NCBI RefSeq assembly: GCF_024730565.1
Contig: NZ_CP077725.1
Location: forward strand, 620,001 to 684,000
Reading direction: 5' to 3'
Length of the DNA stretch: 64,000 bases
Source of the DNA: Clostridium sp. CM027
GTDB lineage: Bacteria; Bacillota; Clostridia; Clostridiales; Clostridiaceae
The translations under genes were made by a program, and so were the position numbers. The notes below the pieces were generated by a model. It made no database searches, was not told the DNA's origin, and worked only from the letters and a program-made list of their open reading frames with translations. Below, one piece after another: positions 8,237-17,544 of the stretch. How positions within the stretch are numbered: the first letter of the stretch is position 1; each line of letters starts with the position of its first letter.

Positions 8237-9499
8237 GTGGATATAATGAAAAAACTTGAAATATTATCTAATTCAGCGAAGTATGATGCGTCTTGTTCTT
8301 CGAGCGGTTCTAATAGAAAGAACACAAAGGGAGGCATAGGTAATGCAGCATCAACAGGTATTTGCCATTCCTGGTCACAGGATGGTAGATGTATTTCGCT
8401 ACTTAAAATTTTGTATACCAATAAATGCATATACGATTGTAAATATTGTATTAATAGAGCTAGTAATGATCTGGAGAGAACAAGCTTTACTCCAAAAGAA
8501 GTAGTAGATTTAACTATAAATTTCTATAGAAGAAATTATATCGAAGGATTATTTTTAAGTTCTGGGGTAGAAAGAAGCCCAGATTACACGATGGAAAATT
8601 TAGTGAGAATTTTAAAGGATTTAAGACTGATTCACAAATTTAATGGATATATTCATGTAAAAGCTATTCCAGGCTCTGATCCAAAGCTCATATATGAGGC
8701 GGGATTGTATGCAGACAGAATGAGTGTAAATATTGAGTTGCCGTCAGAAAAAAGCTTAAAACTCTTAGCACCTCAAAAGAATAAGGCAGATATATTAAAA
8801 CCTATGCGACTTATTAAACACAGTATAATAGAATCTAATGAATATAAGAAAAAAGGATTTAAAGCTCCTAGATTTACTCCTGGTGGACAAAGTACTCAGA
8901 TAATGGTAGGGGCAACTAATGAAAGTGATTTAAGAGTAATTAGTCTTACTGAAGGATTATATAATACTTTTGGGCTTAAGAGGGTGTATTATTCTGCTTA
9001 TGTGCCGGTGGTGCAGCACGCAAATTTACCCGCTATTCAAAGCACACCTCCAATATTAAAAGAACATAGAATGTATCAAGCAGATTGGCTTTTAAGATAT
9101 TATGGATTTAAGGCAAATGAATTATTAGATGAGCAAAATCCGAACTTTGATATAAATTTAGATCCCAAAGCCTTTTGGGCATTAAATAATTTGGATAAGT
9201 TTCCGTTAGAAGTAAATAACGCTCCCTATGAAACATTACTTAGAGTGCCTGGAATAGGAGTAACATCGGCTTTAAGAATTATAAAATCAAGAAGACTTTG
9301 CAATCTTTCCTATGATAATTTAAAAAAAATAGGAGTAGTGCTCAAAAGAGCTAGATACTTTATAACTTGTAGTGGTAAATTTTATGGAGATAAGGCGATG
9401 GAAAGAGGAAGGATCAAAAATTATTTATTAGACTATGAAAGTTTTGATAAGCCACAACAAATGAGCTTGTTTACTCAAAGGAGTGATTTATTTGTTTAG
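8237..9499 (+). CDS. radical SAM DNA modification/repair protein (uracil-DNA-glycosylase-linked family)
   Basis: A 420-residue radical SAM enzyme of the family annotated as putative DNA modification/repair protein (TIGR03916 type), usually paired with the DUF4130 protein that follows here. The [4Fe-4S] motif is CIYDCKYC near residue 65, preceded by the family's SCSSSGS-x-R start. The C-terminal region carries a helix-hairpin-helix (LLRVPGIGVTSALRII), a DNA-binding element. GTG at 8237 chosen because GGGGTG lies 6 bp upstream. The next gene overlaps its end by 8 bp. Exact reaction unknown. Confidence 0.88.
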   Translation: MDIMKKLEILSNSAKYDASCSSSGSNRKNTKGGIGNAASTGICHSWSQDGRCISLLKILYTNKCIYDCKYCINRASNDLERTSFTPKEVVDLTINFYRRNYIEGLFLSSGVERSPDYTMENLVRILKDLRLIHKFNGYIHVKAIPGSDPKLIYEAGLYADRMSVNIELPSEKSLKLLAPQKNKADILKPMRLIKHSIIESNEYKKKGFKAPRFTPGGQSTQIMVGATNESDLRVISLTEGLYNTFGLKRVYYSAYVPVVQHANLPAIQSTPPILKEHRMYQADWLLRYYGFKANELLDEQNPNFDINLDPKAFWALNNLDKFPLEVNNAPYETLLRVPGIGVTSALRIIKSRRLCNLSYDNLKKIGVVLKRARYFITCSGKFYGDKAMERGRIKNYLLDYESFDKPQQMSLFTQRSDLFV

Positions 9500-10223
9500 A
9501 TACATTTATGATGGAAGTTTCGATGGGTTTTTATCTGTTGTATATGGTTGTTACTATGATAGAATACCTGAATGCATAGATAGGGTAGATAGATATACTT
9601 TTGACATGATATATAAGGACAAGTTTATAGAAACTGATATAATAAAATCAAATAAAGTATCTAAGTCAATACTAGAAAAAATATCAAAAGATGCATTAAT
9701 TCATGTGTATCAAGCGTTTTTATCTGAGGTACAAGGAATAGAGTTAATATTATTTAAATATATTCAGTTAGGGTTTAAGTTAGGGAGTAAAGTTAATGAT
9801 TTTTTAACAGATGACATTGTAAATGAAGTACAGAAATATTCTAGAAAAGTTGGCTTTGAAGCACATAGATTTTTAGGATTAGTTAGATTTCAAGAATTCA
9901 AGGGCATATTGTATGCAGCAATTGAACCTACTTACAATATTCTTGAGCTCATAGCAAATCACTTTAAAGCAAGACTTACAAATGAAAAGTGGATAATTCA
10001 TGATGTGAAGAGAAAAACAGGTGTAGTTTATGAAAATCATGAATGGATATTAAGGGATTTGAAATTTGAAAAATTAGAAAGTAATGAGAAGGAAGAGTTA
10101 TTCTATCGAAACCTTTGGAAAGTTTTTCATAAAAGTGTTGGCATACAAGAAAGGAGTAATAAAAGACTACAAATGCAACATATGCCAAAGAAATATTGGG
10201 ATAATTTAATTGAAATGAAATAG
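9492..10223 (+). CDS. DUF4130 DNA-metabolism protein (radical-SAM partner)
   Basis: A 243-residue protein of the TIGR03915/DUF4130 type, the standing partner of the preceding radical SAM protein. It starts with the family's RYIYDGSFDGFLSVVY and ends with a basic segment (MPKKYWDNLIE). TTG at 9492, 8 bp after AAAGGAG, gives that N-terminus; the overlap with the upstream stop implies coupled translation. In some genomes the family is fused to uracil-DNA glycosylase; here no glycosylase domain is present. Confidence 0.85.
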   Translation: MFRYIYDGSFDGFLSVVYGCYYDRIPECIDRVDRYTFDMIYKDKFIETDIIKSNKVSKSILEKISKDALIHVYQAFLSEVQGIELILFKYIQLGFKLGSKVNDFLTDDIVNEVQKYSRKVGFEAHRFLGLVRFQEFKGILYAAIEPTYNILELIANHFKARLTNEKWIIHDVKRKTGVVYENHEWILRDLKFEKLESNEKEELFYRNLWKVFHKSVGIQERSNKRLQMQHMPKKYWDNLIEMK

Positions 10224-10250
10224 TGTCACTAGTTGCACTATTTTAAATTT
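10218..10250 (+). terminator. terminator after DUF4130 gene
   Basis: AATAGTG...CACTATT stem over the stop codon followed by TTTAAATTT. Confidence 0.6.
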
Positions 10251-10334
10251 CAGTATTTTTAAAAAAAATGTTAACAATCATGTTATAATAGATATAAACA
10301 CATTATTAGGTTATTGTAATTAAAGGAAGGAACG

Positions 10335-10706
10335 ATGATTATGAAAAAATCAGTAGAATACACAGAAGTTGAAAGTCCTAGCATAAGTATTGAAAGAAAA
10401 AAACATATGATGGAAAAAATCTATAAAACACTAGAAGATTTGGGGGCTACCAGTAAAGAAAAAGGTAAAACGAGTAAAGAAATAAACAACTCTATTCCTA
10501 AGGAGCCTACTATTAAAGATATAGATAGTGTGAAAAAAATCAAGAAAGTGCAATTAAATACACCTTCATTTGTAGGTTCACTTGCAGGACTTATGTCTAA
10601 ATCTCGAATACTTGGTAAAGTATCAAGCGTAGAGAAAAAGGAAGTTAAATGGTACATACTGGGGACTGCAAAAATGATTAATGATATAGATCCTAGAGAT
10701 ATGTAA
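10335..10706 (+). CDS. hypothetical protein, lysine-rich
   Basis: A 123-residue, highly charged protein of unknown function. The N-terminal half is Lys/Glu/Ser rich and probably disordered or helical; the C-terminal third has a small hydrophobic patch (FVGSLAGLMSK) before a WYILGTAKMI segment. No signal peptide. GGAAGG precedes the ATG; TATAAT near 10286 is a plausible -10. Confidence 0.6.
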   Translation: MIMKKSVEYTEVESPSISIERKKHMMEKIYKTLEDLGATSKEKGKTSKEINNSIPKEPTIKDIDSVKKIKKVQLNTPSFVGSLAGLMSKSRILGKVSSVEKKEVKWYILGTAKMINDIDPRDM

Positions 10707-10750
10707 TATTTATCATTTGCTTTTCAGCAATACAAACACATAACTGCAAT

Positions 10751-10793
10751 AAAAAACTAAGTCTTAAAAGTTAAGACTTAGTTTTTTTATTCG
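10751..10793. terminator. bidirectional terminator
   Basis: AAACTAAGTCTTA / TAAGACTTAGTTT stem with A-run before and T-run after, between convergent genes. Confidence 0.85.
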
Positions 10794-10838
10794 AATATAT
10801 CATTAATGAACATATTGTATTATATTAGCACGTGGAAA

Positions 10839-12116
10839 CTAACATAATTTACTCAAAGCTAAATTTAATTTATCTATCATAAAATCTACATCATTTTCTG
10901 TTATAACAAGAGGTGGCTGGAGAGCTAGCACATTTCTACCTATTCCATTTTTACCTAAAAGAATGCCTTCATCCTTTAATATCTCTAATACAAAGTCAGT
11001 TTCTTTAAACGCTGGTTCACCATTTTCTTTTACTAGCTCTACACCTAACATAAGGCCTATACCTCTAACATCATAAATTATTGAGTACTTTTCCTTAAGT
11101 TTAAGAAGGCCACTTTTTAATTTTACTCCTAAATTTTCTGCATTTATACATAAGTTATTTTTAGAAATGTAGTCAAGGACAGCTATAGCAGTACTTGCAG
11201 CTACTGGATTTCCACCTAAAGTAGATGCAGAAGCTTTGGTAAATGTTGCTGCAATTTTATCATTCGTGCAAAAAGCTGATATCGGCATTCCGTTTCCAAG
11301 AGCTTTTGCCACTGTAATTATATCTGGAATTATTTCATAATGTTCTATGGCAAACATCTTACCAGTTCTTGCAAATCCTGTTTGAACTTCATCAATAATT
11401 AATAGTATTCCATGTTTTTCAAGTAGAGTTTTTAATTTTTTGAAATACCACTGAGGTGGAGTTATAATGCCTCCATTACCTTGCACGGGCTCTGCAATTA
11501 AAGCAGCAATCTTATCTGGTCCTTTAGCCTCAATTAATTTTTCTACAGATTCTAAGGATTCTGTAGCTGCTGCTTCAATGCTTTTCTCTTTAGCATAAGT
11601 ATTGGGGGCAAAGGTAACACAATCAGAAAGCGTAGGATCTGCTCTCCACATAGGTATTCCTGTAACACTCATAGTTAAATAAGTTCTACCATGTAAGCTA
11701 TTATTCAATGAAATAAATTCATTTCTGCCTGTGTAAAGTCTAGCAAGTAAAAGAGCACCTTCATTAGCTTCTGAGCCCGTACAGCAGAAGAACGAATGAT
11801 TAACATCCCCAGGTAATACAGATGAAAGTTTTTCAGCTAGATCAACTATTGGCTGTGTTAAATATATAGTACTTGTATGTTGAAGGGTTTTCATTTGTTC
11901 TATTGTTGCATCTAAAATTTCAGGGTTACAATGACCGCAATTAACAACAGAAACTCCTGCAAAAAAATCGAGATATTTTTTACCTTCTGAATCAAATAAA
12001 TACTGCATTTCTCCACGTGTAATCTGAGGTGGGTTTTTATAAAAATGCTGCGAACAGGGAAAAAGGAATTCTTTTTTCTTTTGAATAATTTTTTCAGGAC
12101 CTATATAATTACACAT
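10839..12116 (-). CDS. class III PLP aminotransferase
   Basis: A 425-residue fold-type I aminotransferase of class III (acetylornithine/ornithine/GABA/beta-alanine group). Visible are the GSEAN phosphate loop, the NNSLHGRTYL segment, the IIDEVQTGFARTG metal/PLP-Asp motif and AKALGNGMPI, which holds the PLP lysine. The start at 12116 overlaps the stop of the upstream U32 gene and has AAGGCGG upstream. Substrate is not certain; it resembles alanine-glyoxylate or beta-amino-acid transaminases. Translationally coupled to the U32 protein, though no joint function is known. Confidence 0.88.
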   Translation of the reverse strand: MCNYIGPEKIIQKKKEFLFPCSQHFYKNPPQITRGEMQYLFDSEGKKYLDFFAGVSVVNCGHCNPEILDATIEQMKTLQHTSTIYLTQPIVDLAEKLSSVLPGDVNHSFFCCTGSEANEGALLLARLYTGRNEFISLNNSLHGRTYLTMSVTGIPMWRADPTLSDCVTFAPNTYAKEKSIEAAATESLESVEKLIEAKGPDKIAALIAEPVQGNGGIITPPQWYFKKLKTLLEKHGILLIIDEVQTGFARTGKMFAIEHYEIIPDIITVAKALGNGMPISAFCTNDKIAATFTKASASTLGGNPVAASTAIAVLDYISKNNLCINAENLGVKLKSGLLKLKEKYSIIYDVRGIGLMLGVELVKENGEPAFKETDFVLEILKDEGILLGKNGIGRNVLALQPPLVITENDVDFMIDKLNLALSKLC

Positions 12117-14058
12117 TATTATAACCGCCTTCATTATTAAATTGAAATGCTCCAAGGGTAAATCCAGCATCACTAGGACTTAGGGAATGGAATAATTCTT
12201 CACATTTGCTTAAGTCATTAATGGCTTCTCTGTAAATACTTAAAACTTTTCGTAGATTATTAGTATCATAATGACAAGCTTCAATTCTAAAATGGTTTAC
12301 ACCAATATCATTTAGTTCTTTTAAAAAGGGAAGATAACAAAGCTCTTTATAAAGCATCATATGATTCCTGCCATAGTTATCTTGATATATTGGGTGTTCA
12401 TGTTTTTTTTCATCAACTAAAACTAACACCTTGTTATCTACGTGAGAATTATTCTCGCATATCACAGACTCTAAGACTTTGGTATTCTCATATAAATTAT
12501 GATCCATATACATAACTGTTGGAGAGCCGTGAACTATGATTTCAATAGGAATTGGTGATTTAGCAATGGTCTGTTTAGCGTCTAGCAGTGGGGTCTCTAC
12601 AGAAAGTGTAGCAACAGATAAACGTTGCTTTTCATAGAAACTAGTCGCATATTGATTATAAATGTTTAAGGAATAATCTCCAATAAGCTCAAGTCCTAAA
12701 GATTTGTATTTATGAATAGCTCCTAAATTGGTTACTAATAAGCCATCAAGTCCTAAGTTATTTCTCACAAGTAAATGATTGTATTTTGAAAAATCCTCTT
12801 CAAACATCATTTTTGGAAAGCCTAGATATATTTTTGTATTTCCTTTTCCATTTGTTAATTTAAGTATTTCACTCTTGCTAAAAGGAAGGTTTGGCGCAAA
12901 AACTTCTCCAGATAAATAAATCGCGTCTACACCGACCTCTATCGCGACTTTAGCTTGTGAATAGGAATTGACTTTTACACTTAGATTAGGTTTCTGTGCT
13001 AGAGAAGTTTTTTCATTCAAAAGGGTCTTGATTTGTTCTACCGTTTCTTTACTAATTTCGATTTCTTCTACAGGCTTACTAAAAACTTTACCATGGCTAT
13101 AAAATTTCCCCGTACCTTCATAGCGTCTATTGATATTTGAGAGCCCTGGGTTTCCAAAGGCACTGCAGGTAGATAAGTCTCTAATGCGGGTTCCATAAAT
13201 ACTTTGGGCATCTTTTTTTCTATCATAGCAAATAGGGTCATCAATATATCTATTTATAGCATCGCTGTAGTAATTAATCATGGTAACTAGATAATCTGCA
13301 TCTTTCATTCTTCCTTCTATTTTAAAGGAGAGGATACCTGCCTCAATCATTTCAGGTAGATGTTCATACATATACATATCTTTTACAGCCATTGGATATT
13401 CTGTAGGATAAGCTAGACCATCTTGTTTCATTGTAAAATTCCAACGGCAGGGCTTCATGCAAAGTCCTCGATTACTACTCTTTCCGAAAAGCATGCCACT
13501 ATACAAACATTGAGCACCATGGGCAATGCACATATCTCCATGAGCAAAATATTCGAATTCCATATCGGTTTGGTAATGCAAGTTCTTTATGGTTTGTAAA
13601 TCCATGTCCCTGGACGCAACAATCCTAGTAATTCCACAACCTCGAAGTGCTTTAATAGTCTCTAAGTTGTGAACATTCATCATTACAGATGAATGGATAG
13701 TTAGGTTTAAATTTAAACTATTTATTAACTCTAATATGCTAAAATCTTGAATAATTAAAGCATCTGGTCCAGCTTTTTCTAAGAATTTTAGATATTCCAC
13801 CGCATCTTTTAAATCCTGCTGACTAAAAAGATTGTTTACTGTTACATAAACTTTTTTATTTAAAGAATGAGCAATATTGATTGCTTTTTCTAATTCATCA
13901 TTTGACAGGTTGTAATCTTTTCGATGCATACGCATATTTAATTTTTTGCCGCCCAAATATACAGCATCAGCACCGCTGTGAATAACCTTTTCAAAAATTT
14001 CGAAAGTTCCTGCAGGAGCTAATAATTCTATTTCATTGTTGTTAAAAAATCTACTCAT
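12109..14058 (-). CDS. U32 family Fe-S protein (RlhA/peptidase U32-like)
   Basis: A 649-residue two-domain protein of peptidase family U32. Many members are not proteases but Fe-S RNA- or quinone-hydroxylation factors (RlhA, TrhP, UbiU/UbiV). The N-terminal barrel starts ELLAPAGTFEIFEKVIHSGADAVYLGG; four cysteines (CIAHGAQC and GLCMKPC around residues 180-205) match the conserved cluster ligands. Length and the second domain fit RlhA-like 23S rRNA hydroxylation proteins best. Its place next to a quinone locus is noted but does not by itself prove a quinone role. GGAAGGTG precedes the ATG. Confidence 0.82.
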   Translation of the reverse strand: MSRFFNNNEIELLAPAGTFEIFEKVIHSGADAVYLGGKKLNMRMHRKDYNLSNDELEKAINIAHSLNKKVYVTVNNLFSQQDLKDAVEYLKFLEKAGPDALIIQDFSILELINSLNLNLTIHSSVMMNVHNLETIKALRGCGITRIVASRDMDLQTIKNLHYQTDMEFEYFAHGDMCIAHGAQCLYSGMLFGKSSNRGLCMKPCRWNFTMKQDGLAYPTEYPMAVKDMYMYEHLPEMIEAGILSFKIEGRMKDADYLVTMINYYSDAINRYIDDPICYDRKKDAQSIYGTRIRDLSTCSAFGNPGLSNINRRYEGTGKFYSHGKVFSKPVEEIEISKETVEQIKTLLNEKTSLAQKPNLSVKVNSYSQAKVAIEVGVDAIYLSGEVFAPNLPFSKSEILKLTNGKGNTKIYLGFPKMMFEEDFSKYNHLLVRNNLGLDGLLVTNLGAIHKYKSLGLELIGDYSLNIYNQYATSFYEKQRLSVATLSVETPLLDAKQTIAKSPIPIEIIVHGSPTVMYMDHNLYENTKVLESVICENNSHVDNKVLVLVDEKKHEHPIYQDNYGRNHMMLYKELCYLPFLKELNDIGVNHFRIEACHYDTNNLRKVLSIYREAINDLSKCEELFHSLSPSDAGFTLGAFQFNNEGGYNNV

Positions 14059-14140
14059 ATTAAAGCACCTTCCTTTACTAGTGATGTAGCCTCTTTCTAC
14101 ACTAAGTGAAAAAGAGGTTATATATTATTACAGTGGTATA

Positions 14141-15091
14141 TTATTTAATAAATGAACTATTTGATAAGTCTTGTAATTTGTAATTATTAGTAGTTAGTTT
14201 TTTTGCTTTAAGCCAAGTCATAACTTCCTGTAACTCTTTTTCTGGTGGCATAGAAGCCTTTGAATAATTCGGAATAGTTAGTGTGCTTTTTATTGTATCA
14301 GGGAAGCCAGCTTCTTTAATTACAAAATCAATATAGCTTTCAGGTTTTTCTTTATTCAAGTATTCAACAGCTTTATTATAAGCTCTATAAAATGATTTTA
14401 TCTCTTCAGATTTTGAGGATACTGCATCTTTTGTGAATAACATTACACCAGGGTTTATACCTAGTTTATCAGAACTACTCAAAATCTTGCCACCTGCAGA
14501 AATCGCAGTACTTGCAAGAGGTTCTGGTAATGTAGCCATATCTAATTTACCATTAGTTAGCATCTCAAGGCGAGTAGGTATTTTTGGTATTGCAACTTTT
14601 TTTTGTGAGTTAACATCTATGTTTGAACTTTCTATAATTCTATCTGTTAAGTATTCAATAATAGTATTTTTAGAAATCCCTATGGATTTTCCATCAGCTT
14701 GTTCAATTTTAGAAATATTAGAATTCTTTCCAGAGATCAATTTAAAGCTACCTTCTGTCTTTGATGTGATTTTAACATCAAAGTTATTGTCGTTAAAAAA
14801 TACTACCGAAAGCATATCAGATATTGCTCCATGAATTTTCCCGGTTTGAAGAGCTGTATCCCTATCCGATGCACTTTTAAAATGCTCTAGTTTTACCTGG
14901 AAACCTTCTTGCTTAAAATATCCATTGTGCTCTGCTATAATAAGTGGAAGGGAATCTAAATCAGGCATAACACCAATAGTTAGAGTCTTTAGGGATTGTG
15001 AACTTGTATCTTTTTTTTGATTGTTAGAACAACCAATGATGCTTATACTCATTATTAATACTAACATAAGTGTTAAAAAATTTTTTTTCAT
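14141..15091 (-). CDS. NitT/TauT-type ABC solute-binding lipoprotein
   Basis: A 316-residue NMT1/SsuA-like binding protein. The signal peptide ends with lipobox SIIGC, followed by a Lys/Ser linker. The core starts TLTIGVMPDLDSLPLIIAEHNGYF, as in sulfonate, nitrate, thiamine-precursor and aromatic-acid receptors. ATG 15091, behind GGAGG, was chosen over upstream codons in the same frame. No ATPase or permease is adjacent, but an orphan pair of exactly this class sits at 21421-22913 in the quinone operon, and this gene is divergent from its first gene. It is the likely receptor; the ligand is unknown. Confidence 0.85.
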   Translation of the reverse strand: MKKNFLTLMLVLIMSISIIGCSNNQKKDTSSQSLKTLTIGVMPDLDSLPLIIAEHNGYFKQEGFQVKLEHFKSASDRDTALQTGKIHGAISDMLSVVFFNDNNFDVKITSKTEGSFKLISGKNSNISKIEQADGKSIGISKNTIIEYLTDRIIESSNIDVNSQKKVAIPKIPTRLEMLTNGKLDMATLPEPLASTAISAGGKILSSSDKLGINPGVMLFTKDAVSSKSEEIKSFYRAYNKAVEYLNKEKPESYIDFVIKEAGFPDTIKSTLTIPNYSKASMPPEKELQEVMTWLKAKKLTTNNYKLQDLSNSSFIK

Positions 15092-15511
15092 AAAGTGCCT
15101 CCAATAATATAATTTTAGAAAGTTTAAAAAAAGTGAAGTATGGATAAAATAATATAAAGCGCTGTAATGAAATGTAAATAACGCAGTTATCATAACACTT
15201 ATTTAAACTAGTGTAAACAGCTATAGACCCAGCTCGTGGAACATATACATGAACTAAATTAACAAAATACATTATTAATGAACAAATCGCTTTCTTATTT
15301 GCTTAGCTAAAATTATTATGATAAAATTTTAACTAAGGAAGTTCAAAATAAATAAAGACTTGGTGATAGTGTTAATAACATATTTAATTTTTTATAAAGT
15401 AATATATTTTAATCTAATGTATTAATAATTCTATGGTTTGATATTTATAAACTATGATTTTTATAAAAACAGTCCTATAAAATAATAATTTTAAACAGAA
15501 GGGGATATAGT
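15092..15511. promoter_or_regulatory. divergent promoter region of quinone/electron-transfer locus
   Basis: 420 bp without a gene. TTGATA (15438-15443), 17 nt and TTATAA (15461-15466) make a promoter reading toward the NADH dehydrogenase. ACACT-N10-AGTGT at 15195-15214 is an interrupted palindrome upstream of the binding-protein gene and a candidate operator. No Rex or Fnr consensus was found by eye. Confidence 0.4.
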
Positions 15512-17368
15512 ATGAGTGAAAAGAAAAGAATAGCTATACTTGGAGGCGGATATGGCGGAATATTAACCGCGAAGAAACTAGCTAAAAAGTTTAAAAAAGA
15601 TGAGAATGTTGAAATTACTCTTATAGATCAAAATCCATACCATACATTACTTACTGAACTTCATGAAGTGGCAGCTGGAAGGGTAACGGAAGAATCAATC
15701 AGAATTGATCTGAAAAAAATATTTGCAAAAAGAAAAGTAGAGGTTGTACTTGACGAAATTACAGATTTAGATTTTAAAAATAATGTGTTAAAATCTAAAA
15801 ATAATAACTATAATTACGATTATCTAGTTATTGGTGCTGGCTCCAAGCCAACTTACTTTGGCATAAACGGCGCGCAGGAATACTGCCACAAATTATGGTC
15901 ATACGAAGATGCTGTAAATTTAAAAGAGCATATCCTTCAAATGTTCAGAAAAGCTGTGAAAGAACCAAACAAAGCAGAAAGACAAAAACTGCTAACGTTT
16001 ATTGTTGTTGGCGGTGGGTTCACAGGTGTTGAAATGATGGGTGAATTAGGGGAGTGGAAAGAAAGATTATGTAAGGAATTTTACATAGGAGAAGAAGAGG
16101 TAACGTTATATTTAGTAGATGACTTGCCTAAAATATTACCTACTTTTCCGGATAAGTTAATTGCAAAAGCTAAGAAAAGACTTAACAAATTAGGAGTTAA
16201 AGTACTAACTAATGCCGGTGTTACGGAAGTTACAAAAGATTGTGCTACAATAAGAAATAATGGTACCATTAATACCTACACGGTAATTTGGACAGCTGGT
16301 GTTGAAGGTTCAGATATTGTCGGTAAAATGGATATAGCGCAAAAGGGTAGAAAAAGAATAGTAACTGACGACAAGTTACAATCTTTAGATTATAAAAATG
16401 TTTATATTGTTGGTGATAATATCTTCTTTATTCCAGAAGGTGAGGAAAGACCTGTTCCTCAGATGGTTGAAAATGCAGAAGCATCTGCTGAATTAATTGC
16501 ACATAATGTTTATAGTGATATATTAGGCTTAGAAAAAAAATCTTATAAACCTACATTCCATGGTGCAATGGTATGCATAGGTGGTAAATATGGATTAGCA
16601 AGCATTGGATCCGGCAAAAAATTCTATAGTTTATCTGGGTTCTTCGCATTATTTGTTAAACACTTTATAAATATTGTGTACTTTATCCAGGTTGCTGGGT
16701 TTAACAAATGCTTTTCATATTTATTGCATGAATTTTTCCATGTTAAAGATAATAGAAGCCTTGTAGGTGGACATTTTTCAAAGTCATCTCCAAATTTTTG
16801 GCTAGTAGTACTAAGAATATTCGTTGGTTACAAGTGGTTATCAGAAGGGCTTGCAAAATTACCTAAAATAATAGCCGATCCTTCAAAAATATTCTTAATA
16901 CCTGCTCCAGTAGTTGATGGAGCAACTGCAGCAACGGCTGCGGCAGAAGGAGCAAAGACTGCAGTAGAAGCGGCAACGACTGCAGTGGCATCCTTGCCAG
17001 TGCCAGGTTTTATAGGGAAAATGGTTAAATTGTCTATGGATACTTTCTTTTATACAGGGGACGGTGGATTTACGACTTTAGCTTCAGTTTTCCAAACAGG
17101 TATGGTAATTGCAGAAATATGCGTAGGATTATTATTGATAGTTGGATTATTTACAGCATTAGCTTCGCTTATGTCAATTGCTATGGGTATAATGATTTGG
17201 ACTTCAGGAATGGCTCCTACTGAGATGTTATGGTACTTAAGTGCAGGAATCGCGCTTATAGGTGGATCTGGAAGTACTTTCGGGTTAGATTACTATGTAT
17301 TACCAGTACTTAAAAAATATTGGAAGCGTATAGGATTTGTTAAAAAATCTTATTTATACGTTGATTAA
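15512..17368 (+). CDS. ndh2: type II NADH:quinone dehydrogenase with extra C-terminal membrane domain
   Basis: A 618-residue flavoprotein. Residues 1 to about 400 are an NDH-2: FAD-binding GGGYGG (11-16), a second GGGFTG for NADH near 167, and the IVGDN FAD motif. Ordinary NDH-2 enzymes end near 400-450 residues; this one adds about 200 residues with several hydrophobic segments and an Ala-rich linker (roughly 465-500) before further transmembrane helices. That long form is the type in flavin-based extracellular electron transfer loci of Listeria and lactobacilli. It would pass electrons from cytosolic NADH to a membrane quinone. A strong terminator follows, so it may be transcribed alone. 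Confidence 0.9.
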   Translation: MSEKKRIAILGGGYGGILTAKKLAKKFKKDENVEITLIDQNPYHTLLTELHEVAAGRVTEESIRIDLKKIFAKRKVEVVLDEITDLDFKNNVLKSKNNNYNYDYLVIGAGSKPTYFGINGAQEYCHKLWSYEDAVNLKEHILQMFRKAVKEPNKAERQKLLTFIVVGGGFTGVEMMGELGEWKERLCKEFYIGEEEVTLYLVDDLPKILPTFPDKLIAKAKKRLNKLGVKVLTNAGVTEVTKDCATIRNNGTINTYTVIWTAGVEGSDIVGKMDIAQKGRKRIVTDDKLQSLDYKNVYIVGDNIFFIPEGEERPVPQMVENAEASAELIAHNVYSDILGLEKKSYKPTFHGAMVCIGGKYGLASIGSGKKFYSLSGFFALFVKHFINIVYFIQVAGFNKCFSYLLHEFFHVKDNRSLVGGHFSKSSPNFWLVVLRIFVGYKWLSEGLAKLPKIIADPSKIFLIPAPVVDGATAATAAAEGAKTAVEAATTAVASLPVPGFIGKMVKLSMDTFFYTGDGGFTTLASVFQTGMVIAEICVGLLLIVGLFTALASLMSIAMGIMIWTSGMAPTEMLWYLSAGIALIGGSGSTFGLDYYVLPVLKKYWKRIGFVKKSYLYVD

Positions 17369-17416
17369 CAATTATACATTTAAACAACAGTTATATAATT
17401 AAAAATTGAATTTTAT

Positions 17417-17464
17417 AAATCAAATGTCCTTTTAAAAATAATTAAAAGGACATTTGATTTTGTA
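17417..17464 (+). terminator. terminator after ndh2
   Basis: A 19-bp stem AAATCAAATGTCCTTTTAA and its complement, followed by TTTTG. Confidence 0.85.
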
Positions 17465-17544
17465 GTGGAATAATTATAATAAGAAATTAATAGTTATAAA
17501 ATGAAAAAAAGATTTTAAAATAATAATTGGACATAGGTGATAAA

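Noticed and set aside
12109-14058. UbiU/UbiV-type anaerobic quinone hydroxylation factor
   Set aside because: The four cysteines fit, but the two-domain 649-residue form resembles RlhA; no partner UbiT/UbiV was seen.
14433-14834. 133-codon plus-strand ORF
   Set aside because: Antisense shadow of the binding lipoprotein gene, no ribosome site, no recognisable family.
14141-15091. MqnA-like menaquinone enzyme
   Set aside because: MqnA has the same fold as these binding proteins, but this protein has a lipobox signal peptide and is about 40 residues longer; a transport receptor is more likely.
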